From assembly GCF_030272615.1 (NCBI RefSeq), contig NC_081412.1, forward strand, positions 544,780,370-544,844,369: a DNA stretch of 64,000 nt, read 5' to 3'. Positions 23,125 to 36,018 of this stretch are shown here, one piece after another. Numbering within the stretch: position 1 is the first letter of the stretch; each line of letters starts with the position of its first letter. The position numbers and the translations under genes were made by a program. The notes beneath the pieces were generated by a model, which saw nothing but the letters and a program-made list of their open reading frames with translations, had not been told where the DNA came from and did no database searches. The DNA is from Cryptomeria japonica. Taxonomy: Eukaryota > Streptophyta > Pinopsida > Cupressales > Cupressaceae.

Positions 23125-24973
23125 TGTAGGCACTTATTTATGTTCACCTGATTAAATAAATTATTTATTTATTTAATTATCCTCCATCTAGCTATTAATT
23201 AAATTTATATTTAATTAATCTATCATCCATTTTCAAATTATTAATTAAATTAATATTTAATTAATTCACCCCTCTCTTCTATTAATTAAATCAATTATTC
23301 AATTTATTTGATTTAATTCATGTAGCCAAATTTAGACTATTAATTAAATAAATCATATTTATTTGATTAAATTCCCTTTCCACATTTAATTAAATCCCTC
23401 TCACATTTAAATAAATCAATATTTATTTAAATATCTATTCAAAAGGCAAGTCGCACCACTATTTTTAAATAAATTAATTAATTATTTAAAATCTTGTTTA
23501 TCCTCACCCACTAAAAACCTTTAATGGCTTCCTTGTAGAGTCTTCTCAAACCTTTAATGGTTTCCCTTAAATTCTTCAAGCCTTTAATGGCTTACTTCTT
23601 GAGTCTTTTTAAGCCTTTAATGATTTACCTCAAAGTCTTCAAGCATTTAATGGTTTATCCCCTCTTTTCTTATTTAAATAATTTAATATTTATTTAAATA
23701 AAATCCAAAATTCACATTCATATTTCAATAAATTAATATTTATTTAAATATCTATCCAAATGCAAGTTGCACCATTTAATTGAAATAAATGATTTTCTTT
23801 TAATTGAAAATCCCAAAATTCCTCCCACTTGCATTCTCCTTCAAAATCCACTTGCATACTAACCATTCTTCTACAATCTTCTAATGCTACTTAATTATCC
23901 AAATCTTATCCTAATCATTGTCACATTCCTAAATAAAAGGAAGTCACTTCTCAAAAACCTCCAAAGTCTTCAATAAACAATAAAGGATTTATGTCTTCAA
24001 ATGGCTAACCTCTAAATTCTTCCAAACCATTAAAGATTCTTACATAACTATTAATGGTTAACTCACCTTTGACCTTTGGTTAGAGACTTTCCTCTAACTT
24101 AACCATCTTTTTAACTCATGGGTCTCTTCAAAGCATTTTTTTTTTTTACTAAGGTAACCATTTAACCCTTGCACATTCATTTATCCCTTGGATAATAAAA
24201 TGAATATCCATTAACCTAACCCTAACCCATCACCCTAGGGTAACCATCATGTCCCCTCAACTACTTAATGTTCCTTAACTCTCCTCTCAAGCCTCCTTAT
24301 GGTGGCACTTGTCAACATAGGATTGGGTTGAAAGTCTCACATGGATTGAGTATCGTTTAATCCTAGCCCTTGTTAAGATTACTCAATCTAAACCATCCAA
24401 TTCCCCATTTATTCTATAAATAGATCTCATTTCCTTCATTATCATCATCCAAGTCTTCATGCATCTAAGTTATACTCTCATTTCATCAAGCATTTTAGCC
24501 TCTCTTTCATAATAGAAATTGGATCATTTTAGTAGCATCATAGCATAGATTTATCATGTTTTGCATATCATGTTAGTAATATATCATGTTAGTCTCATTT
24601 CCATACTAGCTTAATATCATCTTAATATAATTTTCTTACTAATTTAACTTCATATAAATGTCATCATCCTTGCAACATATCATTATCTAGTTTCATATCA
24701 AAATCATTCACTAAAATATTAGTTGCATAGAATTTAGGTCTTTTATCAAACTATCCCTCATTCTTTGGGTAGTCATCCTAGAGATCAAGTGCTCTTCCTA
24801 GCTAAGAGCCACCTTGATTTGAAGGATCCTTGGAGATAGAGAAAAATGAGATGCTTTTAGAGTTTTGATTAATTAACATGTTTTGTTCTTATTTAATGCT
24901 TTAATATAATGTTTTAGTGGTATGGTTGATGTGCTCACCTTCATTTTGTAGGTTCCACTCTTTCTAGCGTACA
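23125..24973 (+). repeat. 5' LTR of the gypsy element
   Basis: Starts TGTAGGCACTTA and is matched throughout by 36019-37841. The first 600 bp is rich in ATTAATTAAAT repeats. It includes a minisatellite (23515-23660), and the 3' limit near GTACA is uncertain by a few bases. Confidence 0.85.
23515..23660 (+). repeat. LTR minisatellite, about 33-bp unit, five copies
   Basis: The unit is CCTTTAATGGCTT plus an AGTCTTCAAG-like half, repeated five times. The 3' LTR has four copies at about 36425-36535, so copy number changed after insertion. Confidence 0.75.
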
Positions 24974-25494
24974 TTTCTAGCACCCACTGTGGGTCAAGTC
25001 TCCAAATTTTTAACTATTTTGCACATAGGTTGGAGACACTTTTCAAAAACAATATCAGAACTATGCATATGTGAAAAAGTATAGTGCATACAATAGATAT
25101 TACAGTACATCTTCCCTCGTCTACAACGCATTTGAAGGCCAAAGTAGCGGATCTACACTTGTTTCCAGCACATAAAGGATCTTTCCAATTTAATATGTCT
25201 TAATTTCTCTTAGTGCATAGAATCATTAGTATAGCACATAGTTGCCCCAGAGTAGTGCATTTACTTTGGAAAGTAGCGCATTTGTTCCATTTTATAGCCC
25301 ATATGCTCTTTTTTTAGCACTTTTGTCTTAGACAGAGAACTAAAATTTGTAACCCCAAAGAAAAATTTAGGCTTGTGAGCCCACCATATGAACTAACTTT
25401 TTGAAGGGATTTTGCAAGTATTAGCTTTTGTTGCATGGTCCTAGGAGATAGTCTAAAATCTTTGATTGATTTCTTTTAAATTTTCTTTTACAAA

Positions 25495-26110
25495 GGGGCT
25501 TAAAAAGAATTCCTCTTTTATTTATTTTTACAAAGGCTTAAAAAGAACCCTACTTGTCAATTGGTTCTTAAAAGGAATCTAATTTGTTCTTTAGTACTTA
25601 AAAATAATCACACTTTCTTTCTTCTGAAAGAGGTAACAATAACCACAATCCAAACTTTTAATTTTTCAAAAGGGTAAAAATAATTCACCTCTTTTTCTTG
25701 CAAAGGTAAAAGGAACTTTGTAGTCATTTTGGTGCTTAAAAATAATTACACTTCTCTTTTTGGTGCTTAAAAAGAATCACATTTTATTTCTTGCAAAGAG
25801 GTAAAAATAACAACAAATCAAACTTCCATTTTGCAACTTAGGTTCACACTTCTTTTTTGGCTATTAAAACCAAGAAAGACAATCTTTCATTTTTATAAAG
25901 GATAAAAGGAACAATCAACATCTCTTTGTGCAGGTTAAAAAGAACAAACCACATTGTCATTAGCAAAGTGATTTTATTTTGTTGACTAGGTTTGCTTTCA
26001 AAGTAAAAAGAAATTGCTATGTTGGATTAAAAAGAACACCATGTTATTTGGATCAACATCTCCAAATAGCAATTAAACAACCATTGCAATGAGGGTTTAA
26101 AAAGAGAAAG
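25495..26110 (+). repeat. Degenerate TTAAAAAGAA repeats in the gypsy leader
   Basis: TTAAAAAGAAT/C or TTAAAAATAAT recurs about a dozen times at irregular spacing, usually after a TTTGC or GGTGC run and before a CACT/CTTTT run. It lies in the untranslated leader between the 5' LTR and gag. Confidence 0.6.
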
Positions 26111-26617
26111 CTTTTATTTCATGTTGCAAAAGTGATAGGTATATTTTCTCCCCTTAATTGGGTGATCAAAAATCCAAACTCACTATTTGAAAGCTTCACT
26201 TAAATTTTTGAAATAAGATAAAACCTTTGGTAGGCATGCCCTCCCGAGAAGCCCATAAGGCTGGTGAGAGGGGAACGACCTAAGTGGGGAACAACTTAAA
26301 GCCAAGTTTACTAACCCACTATAATCAAATGTGCGTGGAGATAAAAAACACATCCAATGATAGTGTGCATTGATAGCCTTCCCCCAGTATCCTTGAGATA
26401 CAAAAATCCTTTGTTTTAAAGGTTGGGAAGCCTCTTGACGGAGTTTATCTTTCGTCGCGCCAAACAGAACCCTTATTACAAGCCTTAGAATTAGAAGCTT
26501 CACCGAGTAGTAACCAGACATTTATTGTATCATATTGCAAGGGTGGGGAAGAATCTACACCCAAAAACACTCACCATACATCTCTTAAGAAAACAATCCA
26601 ATTGAGGAGAAATCCTC

Positions 26618-26879
26618 TTTGGTTCAACTTCTGAATAAAGGCAAAAATCCAGGTGCACCCTAGGGTGTGACAGGATTGTTTGATTTGAAGGAGTATCAAG
26701 TTGTGGGATATGATATTATTTATGACCATTGAATAAAGAGTCTTCTTGGTTTTGGTTCAACTTCTGAATAAAGGCAAAAATCCAGGTGCACCCTAGGGTG
26801 TGACAGGATTGTTTGATTTGAAGGAGTATCAAGTTGTGGGATATGATATTATTTATGACCATTGAATAAAGAGTCTTCT
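26618..26879 (+). repeat. Exact 133-bp tandem duplication in the gypsy leader
   Basis: Two head-to-tail copies with period 133 bp (TTTGGTTCAACTTC at 26618 and 26751). They appear identical over the shared length, so this duplication is recent compared with the LTR divergence. Confidence 0.9.
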
Positions 26880-28186
26880 AGGTCTATTTTTCTTGTATCA
26901 AACCAATGAAAACATCGAGGGTTTGAAAAGATCCTCAAAAGAACATACACTTCATGTTAGTTTAAGACTAAAACTACTATTGTTTTCATGTGCGTTTGTT
27001 GTGTTCTTATCAGATATCAAACAAACATCTTGCAAAAATATCAATAAAATCATAAATCACTTTGTAAAAGTTAGAAATCCAAAAATTAATTTGAGAATCT
27101 TCTTAGGTGGTCATTTAGATTCAACTAACACAAATCAGGTTTCTTCCAACAAAATCAGAGGAATATCAACTAGTGATCAAGCTGTGCAATTTCAACCAGT
27201 ATCAACATCAAATACTTAGTCTAGGTATCCAAGTTAGTCAAATCAATCTAGTTTCCAAAATTAGGGAACTTTATTATATCATTTGATGCACTTAGTCACA
27301 TCAATAGGGGGCATATCAAACCTTGTATTCAGCTTAGTAGGCTTGAGTATCCAAAAAAGGTATTTGTTATCAAATCAACCTATTAACAACATTAACTTTA
27401 ATCACTTGTATGACCACTTCTCAACACTTAAAGACAAAGAATCTTTGTCAAAAAACTGATTTGATCAGAAAGATTTACCTAACCAAGAGAAGATCTTAAA
27501 GAGAAGGATGTTTCTCTGCATAAACCATGAACTCTTCCTAAAACATCATAGTTTCTTGCACTGCTTTCATATCTATCTACATGGTAAAGGAATTGAGTTT
27601 GACGAGGAAACCTTGCAAGCACATGCCTTTGAACAAAAGCCGACATTCTCTCAACAGCTCAACAAAGGAGGAAAGATCAAATTATCTTATTTTCCTAAAG
27701 ATCCAATCACTTACTGAATCAAATCAATAACATGCCAATATTTACATGATCCCATAAAAACATCAAGTGGGATGCAGAACCTAAATCAAGCATGGGACCT
27801 AGAGAAACTAACACCTCAAAAAAGTATCTAAATATATATGAGGATGATATAATTGATGAAATTATTGAACAGGCCCATCAAGACCCTAGCCTAAAAAAAA
27901 TCCCAGAGTAACTCATCGAAATAGATAAAAAAAATACTTCCTTCTACTATCTAGCAAAGGTGCTAAAATCCCTAAGGATTTTGACATGAATCAGTCGAAG
28001 AAAACTGAACACATGAAAAGGAAAAAATCAAGAAGATATATCTAAAACACCAACCAAGACAACGCAAATGACAAAGACAACACTAATGAGTAAGATAACA
28101 CCAATAATTGTGATACCAACAATGAAGACAATCCCTTTACTACACTTCCGCAACAACTACAAGCACTTCAACAACAAATACAAGAC

Positions 28187-28790
28187 ATGCAACAAGGGAC
28201 CACAACACAATATTCCTTAGAGGATATTTTTCCTTATCCCTTTGATAGAAGTTTAAACATGGTACCATTCCCACCAAACTCCAAAATACCAAAGTATGAC
28301 AAATACAATGGTAAGAGTGATCCCCACAATCATATAAGGGAATTTTGTACAATGAGCTTGGAGTTTTCCCACAATGACACTTACATGATGAGGTTATTTT
28401 CACAAAGCCTAGGAGGACAAATGATTGAATGGCTTTCAAAACTCACACCTCCCATTAGATCATATGAAGAGTTGGTGAACAAGTTTGTTTCACAATACTC
28501 TTATAACATTGAACATGAGGTCACCATCCTTGACCTTTGTAACACACAATAAAAGAACAATGAACCATTCTTGATGTTCTTGCAGAGATGGAGATGATTT
28601 ATCTCTAGATATCCTTGAATCTTACCTGAAAAGGAGAAAATGGAAATTTTTATAGACAATCTAAATGATGAGATGAGTTATCAACTTAAACTACAATGTC
28701 TACCTAGTTTTCAAAATTTGATCGATAATGGCATCCAGATAGAAGAGGCATTAATAAAAAAGGGACTTTAAAAATTTTCCAAAGAATGTG
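28187..28790 (+). mobile_element. Gag region of the gypsy element (fossil)
   Basis: Contains IPKYDKYNGKSDPHNHIREF and GGQMIEWLSKL, typical of the retrotransposon gag domain in plant gypsy elements, followed by an Asn-rich stretch. Part of a broken element. Confidence 0.8.
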
Positions 28791-31698
28791 CTAGTTCATC
28801 AAACAACAACTATAGCAACAACTATTATAAAAACAACAACTCAGACAAATCCAAATTCTGGACAAGGAATAAAAATATCATCAATGATGGTGTAGTTGAT
28901 GCTAACAATGTTAAAACAAACCAACCAATGTTAAACTTATTAGGTACTACTAGACCAAACACCAATAAAAGAAACACCAATCAAGGAAACAACAATCAAA
29001 GAAACAACTATCAAGGGAACAATTATCAAGGGAACAACAATCAAGGTAACAACACTAGCACAAAACCTACACCATATAGAAGGAAGTCCACACCTTTGGG
29101 ACAATCTCTTGAATTAGAATTTCGAGAACTATTTACAAACAAACTCATTACATTACCAAACACAAAGGATTTTAAACCCCAAGTAAAACCCTCATGGTGG
29201 AATAACACTCACTACTATGAGCATCATTGAAACAAAGGGCATCACATAAATTATTGCCTAAGGCTGCAAATTTTGGTTCAAGATTTACTAAACAAGGGTG
29301 ACATAATGGTAGACGGTCATAAAACCAACAATGATCATGAGGCCTTCAAGAATCCACTTCCTAATTATGACAAAGGTACATAATCATCCTCAAACAAAAA
29401 AGGAGCCCATACAAATCATGTGTACAACAATGTCATCAATCACATCTCGGCATATGACAATCAGATCAATTTCATAAATATCAAGGACAAGAAAGAGCAA
29501 GTCCCGATAAATGTGACTACATGAGCCTAATCCAAGTATTTTTTGAAAGGAAATAATTCCAACATAACCACTCCTCTGATAGAGTAATATAGCCTAATAG
29601 ATTAATTGAAGAAAACATCGACCCATATATCCATATGAGATCTTCTCAAGATATCATCAGCACACAAGGATATTCTGGAAAAAGCTCTTGTTGACAATAC
29701 AATTCCAAACAACCTGGATATTGATCAATTCCAAGCAATGGTGGGACATTTAACTATGCTTCATAATCTATCATTTTTTGAACATGATGACGTCTCCTTA
29801 AATCATTCTCATAATACTCCACTCCATATTGAAGTCCTCATCTAAAAACATCGAGTAAAACGTGTAATAATAGATGGAGGAGTTTGTCTAAATATTTATA
29901 ATTAAACTTATCTGTGCATTGGATTTCTTAGAAACAACCATTGTTCCTAGGAAAAAGATAACAATCAAAGCATATGATGATGAAAAAAGATCATCAAAAG
30001 GGCTCATGGTATTACCTATTAAAGTAGGACCAGTTTAGAGAGATACTCTATGTCAAGTCTTGGACATAGACTTATCTTACAACATACTTTTGGGTTGTCC
30101 TTGGATTCATGAAATGCAGGCAGTACCATCTACATACTACTAGTGCCTGAAATTCCCATATGTTGGATAAGAAATTTCCATCACGATAGACACTAATCCT
30201 TTTCAGTATTGCAATAATCTCAAAGAAACTCAAAATATCCTTGTACCACATAACAGGGAAGCTCTCCCTTCCACATCATCAAATAGTGAGGATCAACTCA
30301 AATATCTATCCATAGATTTTGAAAAAAATATGAAGTTAAAGGACAAAGGAATGAAAGAATACTCTTTTGAAACATCCTTATGTCTATCAAAATTACCAAT
30401 TTCACCAAGGTCTCATGGGAAACCGTCGGCATCTAAGAAAAAAATCTTCACAACCCATCAAACTCTTTGATGGAATGTTTATTCAAGAAGGAACACTAGC
30501 AGATGAAACAAAAGACAAGGATGTCTTAAACTGGTTGTACAAGGATGATGAAGACACACAAGCAGAAACATTAAGTGTCACAATCCTAACAAAGTAATAT
30601 GGCAATAAATTCAGAATCATGTAAAGGATGGGATACATAGGAAAAGGTCCTATTAGCAACCAACAAGAGGGTATCATAGAACCAATTCAACCACACTTGT
30701 GACTTGCCAAGGATAAATCTGGACTAGGATATGGACAACATCAACTTGATCAACAGAATCAACAACAAGAAACCATAGGTGGTGATAAAAAAGAAACAAG
30801 AACTAGCACAACAACAAGCAACCGATTAGTCAGCTCAGAAAAACAAGGAAGTGGAGTGTGAAAAATAACAAGAAGAGCTTTCCATACAAAGGGACGAGGC
30901 TTCTCACAACTTCTATAAGTGGTTTCATAGATTGCAGCCTCGTACAAAGCCTGATTCTAACATAATGCAAATAAGTTCATAAATAGAAGAAAGACCTATA
31001 CCAGCTGTCAGCAAACCCTTTCTCACTAGATGATATCCCCAACATATACAATAATATAATCCTAGAGACTGATTCTGAAAGAGACTCACATGAATATGAA
31101 TGTGATACTTGTTCTGATGTAACTAAAGACATTTATATAGATGTATTTTAGACAAATACTCCCATACTCTGTGAAGGAGAAGACTTGGGGTCTCGATCAT
31201 TTGAATTTGGACCACAACATATCTATGATGCTAGTGAGAATGAGTAGATTTGATATGAGATAAGCAATCCAGAAGAGAGTATCATCATAAAATTTGATCG
31301 TGTTATTGACAACTTTGACAATGTTTCTATCATGACCCTTACAGTTGTCGACCTTAATCCACCTAATGATTCCTTATCCCTCATACATCCTGAACTCATA
31401 GACTAGGAACAACCTAAAAAAATCAATATAGCTATCTTCCCAGATGATGACACTATTGTCCATTACCTCTATTCAGTAAACCCTGAAACATGCTCTAATA
31501 GTGGAACTCATAACAATATCTTCAATCAGGGGAGTGCCAAGTCTTTCACTCGCAAAATAAATAAAACACAAAATGGATCTAATGGTGAAAACTATCTAAT
31601 GGCAGTATTACATCACAAAAATGTAAAAAGAAAGGATGTATCCATTAAACTATCTTCTTAGCAAAGATTCTCTCACAGGAAGGCTAGCTAAATAGGTA

Positions 31699-32250
31699 AT
31701 GATTCTAAGAGAATTTGACATTCACTACACAAATAGAAGAGCAATCAAATGTCAAGCCATAGTAGATCAATTGGCAGAAGCTCCATTGCAAGACAATCAT
31801 CTAATGCATGTTGAATTTCCAAACACAGATGTCTTGATAGTCACAACAAAACCATGGGTTTTGTACTTTGATTTATCGTACACACAACATGGATCCGATT
31901 CGAGTATTTTATTCATCACTCCAAAAGGACGCTCTATTCCAAGATCTTGCATATTGATATTTCCTTGCACAAATAACATAGCTGAGTATGAAGCTCTAAT
32001 AACAGGCATCAAAGTGGTCGTAGAATGGAAGATCATGGAGTTAAAATTATATGGAGACTCCCAATTGGTCATTAATCAAGTTAATGATTATTATCAAAAA
32101 AAGGACAACAAGTTGATGCCCTATAAGAGAATAGTGGATGACTTCAAGAAGTACTTTATGGACGTCAAATTTGAACAAATTCCAAGGTTAAATAATAAAG
32201 ATGGAGATGCCATGGTAACCATTGCCTCACCCCTTCAAATACTAGAGAAA
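31699..32250 (+). mobile_element. RNase H region of the gypsy element (fossil)
   Basis: An open stretch with VLYFDLSYTQHG, NNIAEYEALITGIK and LKLYGDSQLVINQV, which are the RNase H signatures of plant Tat/Ogre-type gypsy pol. The preceding MILREFDIHY and IKCQAIVDQLAE are the usual linker from RT. Confidence 0.85.
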
Positions 32251-32429
32251 CAAAATCGTTATGAGTTCCCAGTGGAGAAATTGTTTTCCCCTTCCTATGA
32301 CGATTATAAATCCCAAGTCATATGCCACATAGTCAGTTCTGACTCACCAGATCTATCCTAAAACTAGAAATGCAACTTTATTCATCAAGTAGCCTATTAC
32401 ACCCTAACCGCTGACACACTTTACTATTG

Positions 32430-33390
32430 AGGTCTCAATGGTACTCTTCTTTGGTGTCTTGATCGTAATGAATCTGAAACCGCCTTGCAAGAACTTCATG
32501 AAGGTATTTGTGGAACACATTCAGGTGGTTCTACTCTAGCCAAGAAACTTCTAAGGTTGGATATTATTGGTCGGCCATGGAAAAGAATCATACTAGCTTG
32601 CTAAAAAATGTTTGAAATGCTAAATTCATGGCAATTTTATACATGCACCGGCACGGGAGCTGTAACCATTCACTACATCATGGTCATTTTGTCAATGGGG
32701 ACTCAAACTAGTGGGCAAGATTAATCCTTCCTCATCGGATGGACATAAGTTTATCTTCACCGCCATTAAGTATTTTACAAGGTGGATAGAGGTCATTCCA
32801 TTGACTACGGTTACCAAAAAATAAATATCTTCTTTTATCCTAAATTATCTCATTTGTCGGTATGGCATTCCTAGTTCTATTGTCACTGATAATGGAAGAC
32901 CATTCAAAAATTATGATGTAAAAGAACTATGTGAATAATTCCATATCCATCTTTGTTTCTCTGAACCTTATTATCCACAAGGGAATGGCCAAGAAGAGGC
33001 CTCAAACAAGTTACAAAACCATCCTAAAAATCCTAAAGAAAATAGAGAACAATGTTGGTCATGATTGGCATGTACAACTCAACCCAGCATTATGGGCCTA
33101 CAGAACTAGCATCGGCACACCTACACAAGCCACACCATAATCACGTGTATATTGATCAGAGGCCATCTTACCCATTGAGGTTGAAATACCTCCACTCAGA
33201 CTATCACTAAAAGGACTCATTCCAGATGAGGAGTATAGGGTAAACCGACTGCAAAAATTAGAATTTCTAGATGAACGCAGTCAACATGCTTTTGATCATC
33301 TCAAAGCATACCAGCAATGCATGTGCAGGAGATACAACCAGAGAGTAAAATCAAGGGCATTTCAAATTGGTGACTTGGTACTGAAGGAAA
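32430..33390 (+). mobile_element. Integrase region of the gypsy element (fossil)
   Basis: Shows ELHEGICGTHSGG (zinc-binding region), FTAIKYFTRWIEVIPL, IVTDNGRPF and PYYPQGNGQ of the catalytic core, then the C-terminal RRYNQRVKSRAFQIGDLVL. Broken. Confidence 0.82.
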
Positions 33391-34542
33391 ATCCCTGCAA
33401 TCAATAAGATTGAGAAAAGAAAGGCAAGTTTCAACAAAACTGACTTGGTTCCTTTATCATCATAATAGCATATGGATCTAGGGAATATCAGCTATCTACA
33501 TCATAAGGGGACCTATTTGATGAACCTATCAACAACATTCATCTCCAGAGGTTCTATACATGACTTATCCAATGCGAAAAAAAAAGTGCAATAAAAGCAG
33601 GTAGTGAAAACCTGTCAATAGGTGCTATTTGTGATAGATCGAATCTTTCATCTATGGACCTTAATATATCATATCTTTGGCATCCATTTGATCTAAGCCA
33701 ATGGCCATCACAAAACCTTTTAATGTAGCACAATCTTAGACACACTTTGTGTAGTAATTATCCTTGCTTATCCAAAATAGTTATTTGCATCATATCTCAC
33801 CATGGCTTGGTGATCAATGTACATATCTATTATCGAAAGAAGTCTCCATAGCTAGGGGAAAAATCTTGACTTAACTAGGGGCATCTCGCCTTTTGGGTTT
33901 AAACAATCAAACAACAGAAACATAAGCACTAGAATGAAAACAAAGATCAAAACTATCAATGGTAAACATCAAACAAAAATTGGACACACAAATTGATTTC
34001 TACAACACAAACAATGATGCATTTGCAAGATGTGTTATCTGAAAAATACATGGGGTATCATGCATGTTTACCTATGGTGGTTTTTTATTTTTGTGATCAT
34101 ATCTCCTAAGTGACTTAAGGATGTTTTAAAGACTAGAGACGCAAGGAAGGAGTTTGATATTTTCTTAGTCTTTTTTTTGTGAGTGAAACCTTATTACTAT
34201 GCAAATTTGTCTTAAGAAGTGATTAGGAAGCATATCCCTGAGGAAATTTTGAATTTGTATAGGATGAAGATTAACTCTTGTTTGTTTCATGCAAGCAACA
34301 CTCAGGTTGTCTTGGTTCAATTATACCTTGATGCTTATGTCATCTTGCAATATCAAAATCCATGTATGTTATACTCAGGTCAACATGGTTCGAATATACC
34401 ATGTTGCTTGTATTAACTTTCAACATTTAAAAAGCTCAATGATGATAAAAAAGAAGCACTACACATTTTGATCAAAAGGATGACTATCTCAGAAAGTACA
34501 TTTCATATCATTTATGATGCATTTAGTATCATCTACCATATC

Positions 34543-34680
34543 AGTTAAAGTGCATTTAGTTGCATTGCCATATGAGTTAAAGTGCATTTAGTTTCATTAC
34601 CATATCATTTAAAGTGCATTTCATTGCATTATCCTCTCATTTAAAGTGCATTTAGTTGCGTTTCCTATCATATAATGGCA
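34543..34680 (+). repeat. 32-bp tandem array in the gypsy 3' untranslated region
   Basis: Units start at 34543, 34575, 34607 and 34639 with an exact 32-bp step and a core of TTAAAGTGCATTTAGTTGCA. Confidence 0.88.
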
Positions 34681-35124
34681 TTATCATATCAGATCAATCA
34701 ATCTGCATTTAGGGGCATTTACACATCATGTTACATTTGGTATCATTAGTATCATTTCATTAATATCATTTCATTACTATAATTTTATTAGTATCATTCA
34801 TGTAGTATCATATCATTTAGTTACATATCATTACCATTAGCACATTTAGCACAATATCAAAACATTTATCATCATCCAAAATATTCCAAATCATGTTATA
34901 GAGCATCAACATATCACATCATCATCATTGCATATTAGTTACACATCATCATACATAAGCACATCAAATCACCTTGCTTCACCCCGGATGCACCAACATC
35001 AACACATCTAAATCTACCTGCAACATGATATCAATAAAATATCAATTATCTATCAATCGATCAAATCAATCCATTAGTTATCCTATCCATTCACTTGAGA
35101 TCTTGATCAATCTCTTTCAGCACC

Positions 35125-35640
35125 TATCAATGGAAAGGTCACGACATCCTCAAAATTTGAGTTTTTATCATAAACTCTTATCAATCAAAGGTTCATCAAA
35201 CATAGCCTATCAGTGATGAGGTCACGAGATCCTCAAAATTGGAGTTTCTATCATAAACTCATATCAATCAAAGGTTCATCAAACCTAACATATCAGTGAC
35301 AAAGTCACGAAATCATCAAAATTGGAGTTTCTATCATAAATTCTTATCAATCAAAGGTTCATCGAACCTAACATATCAATGACAAAGTCACAAAATCATC
35401 AAAATTGGAGTTTCTATCATAAACTCTTATCGATCAAAGGTTCATCAAACCTAGCCTATCAGTGAAAAGGTCTCAAAATCATCATAATTGGAGTTTCTAT
35501 CATAAAATCTTATCAATCAAAGGTTCATCAAACCTATCCCATCAGTCACGCCATCACAAAATCATCAAAATTGGAGTTTCTATCATAAACTCTTATCAAT
35601 CAGGAGGTCAATCAAACCTAACCTATCAATGACTCTCATC
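35125..35640 (+). repeat. 83-bp tandem array in the gypsy 3' untranslated region
   Basis: Units start at 35125, 35208, 35290, 35374, 35457, 35540 and 35624 (steps of 82-84 bp), giving six full copies and a partial one. The core is AAAATTGGAGTTTCTATCAT followed by a TCAATCAAAGGTTCATCAAA block. Tat/Ogre elements are known to carry tandem repeats between pol and the 3' LTR. Confidence 0.92.
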
Positions 35641-36018
35641 AATCAAGAGGTCATACAATAAATCAAACCTATCAAATCATGACTTTATATCATGGACACT
35701 CATCAATCATGAGGGCAATCAAACTCAATCAATCATCTAACTAAGCAAACACATCAACACCATCAAAAAATTGACATTTTTTGTAGATCATATCATTTTA
35801 ATTAGCAACATCAAGTATTTAATCGGGAAATGAATCGATTATCCAAATCCAAAAAATACATAAATCTATCTGATTCATCTCCTGAGGGGGCATCATCACA
35901 TCATTTTATGGCCATCAGCATCTGGGGTAAATCGATCAACAATATTAGCAGCGACATCAAGCAATTATTTTTCTTCGAATCAATGTGTGGTCACACATCA
36001 CTTCAATAAGGGGTAAAA

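Noticed and set aside
24208-24235. Telomere-like CCTAACCCTAACCC in the gypsy LTR (also near 37078).
   Set aside because: Only two to three units, present at the same place in both LTRs; it is part of the LTR sequence and not an interstitial telomere.
26183-26521. A 112-codon minus-strand frame in the gypsy leader.
   Set aside because: It lies antisense within the leader of a broken element and matches no domain I know.
35118-35640. CRISPR-like regular spacing.
   Set aside because: The whole 83-bp unit repeats with no unique spacers, and the genome is a plant; it is a tandem repeat in a gypsy element.
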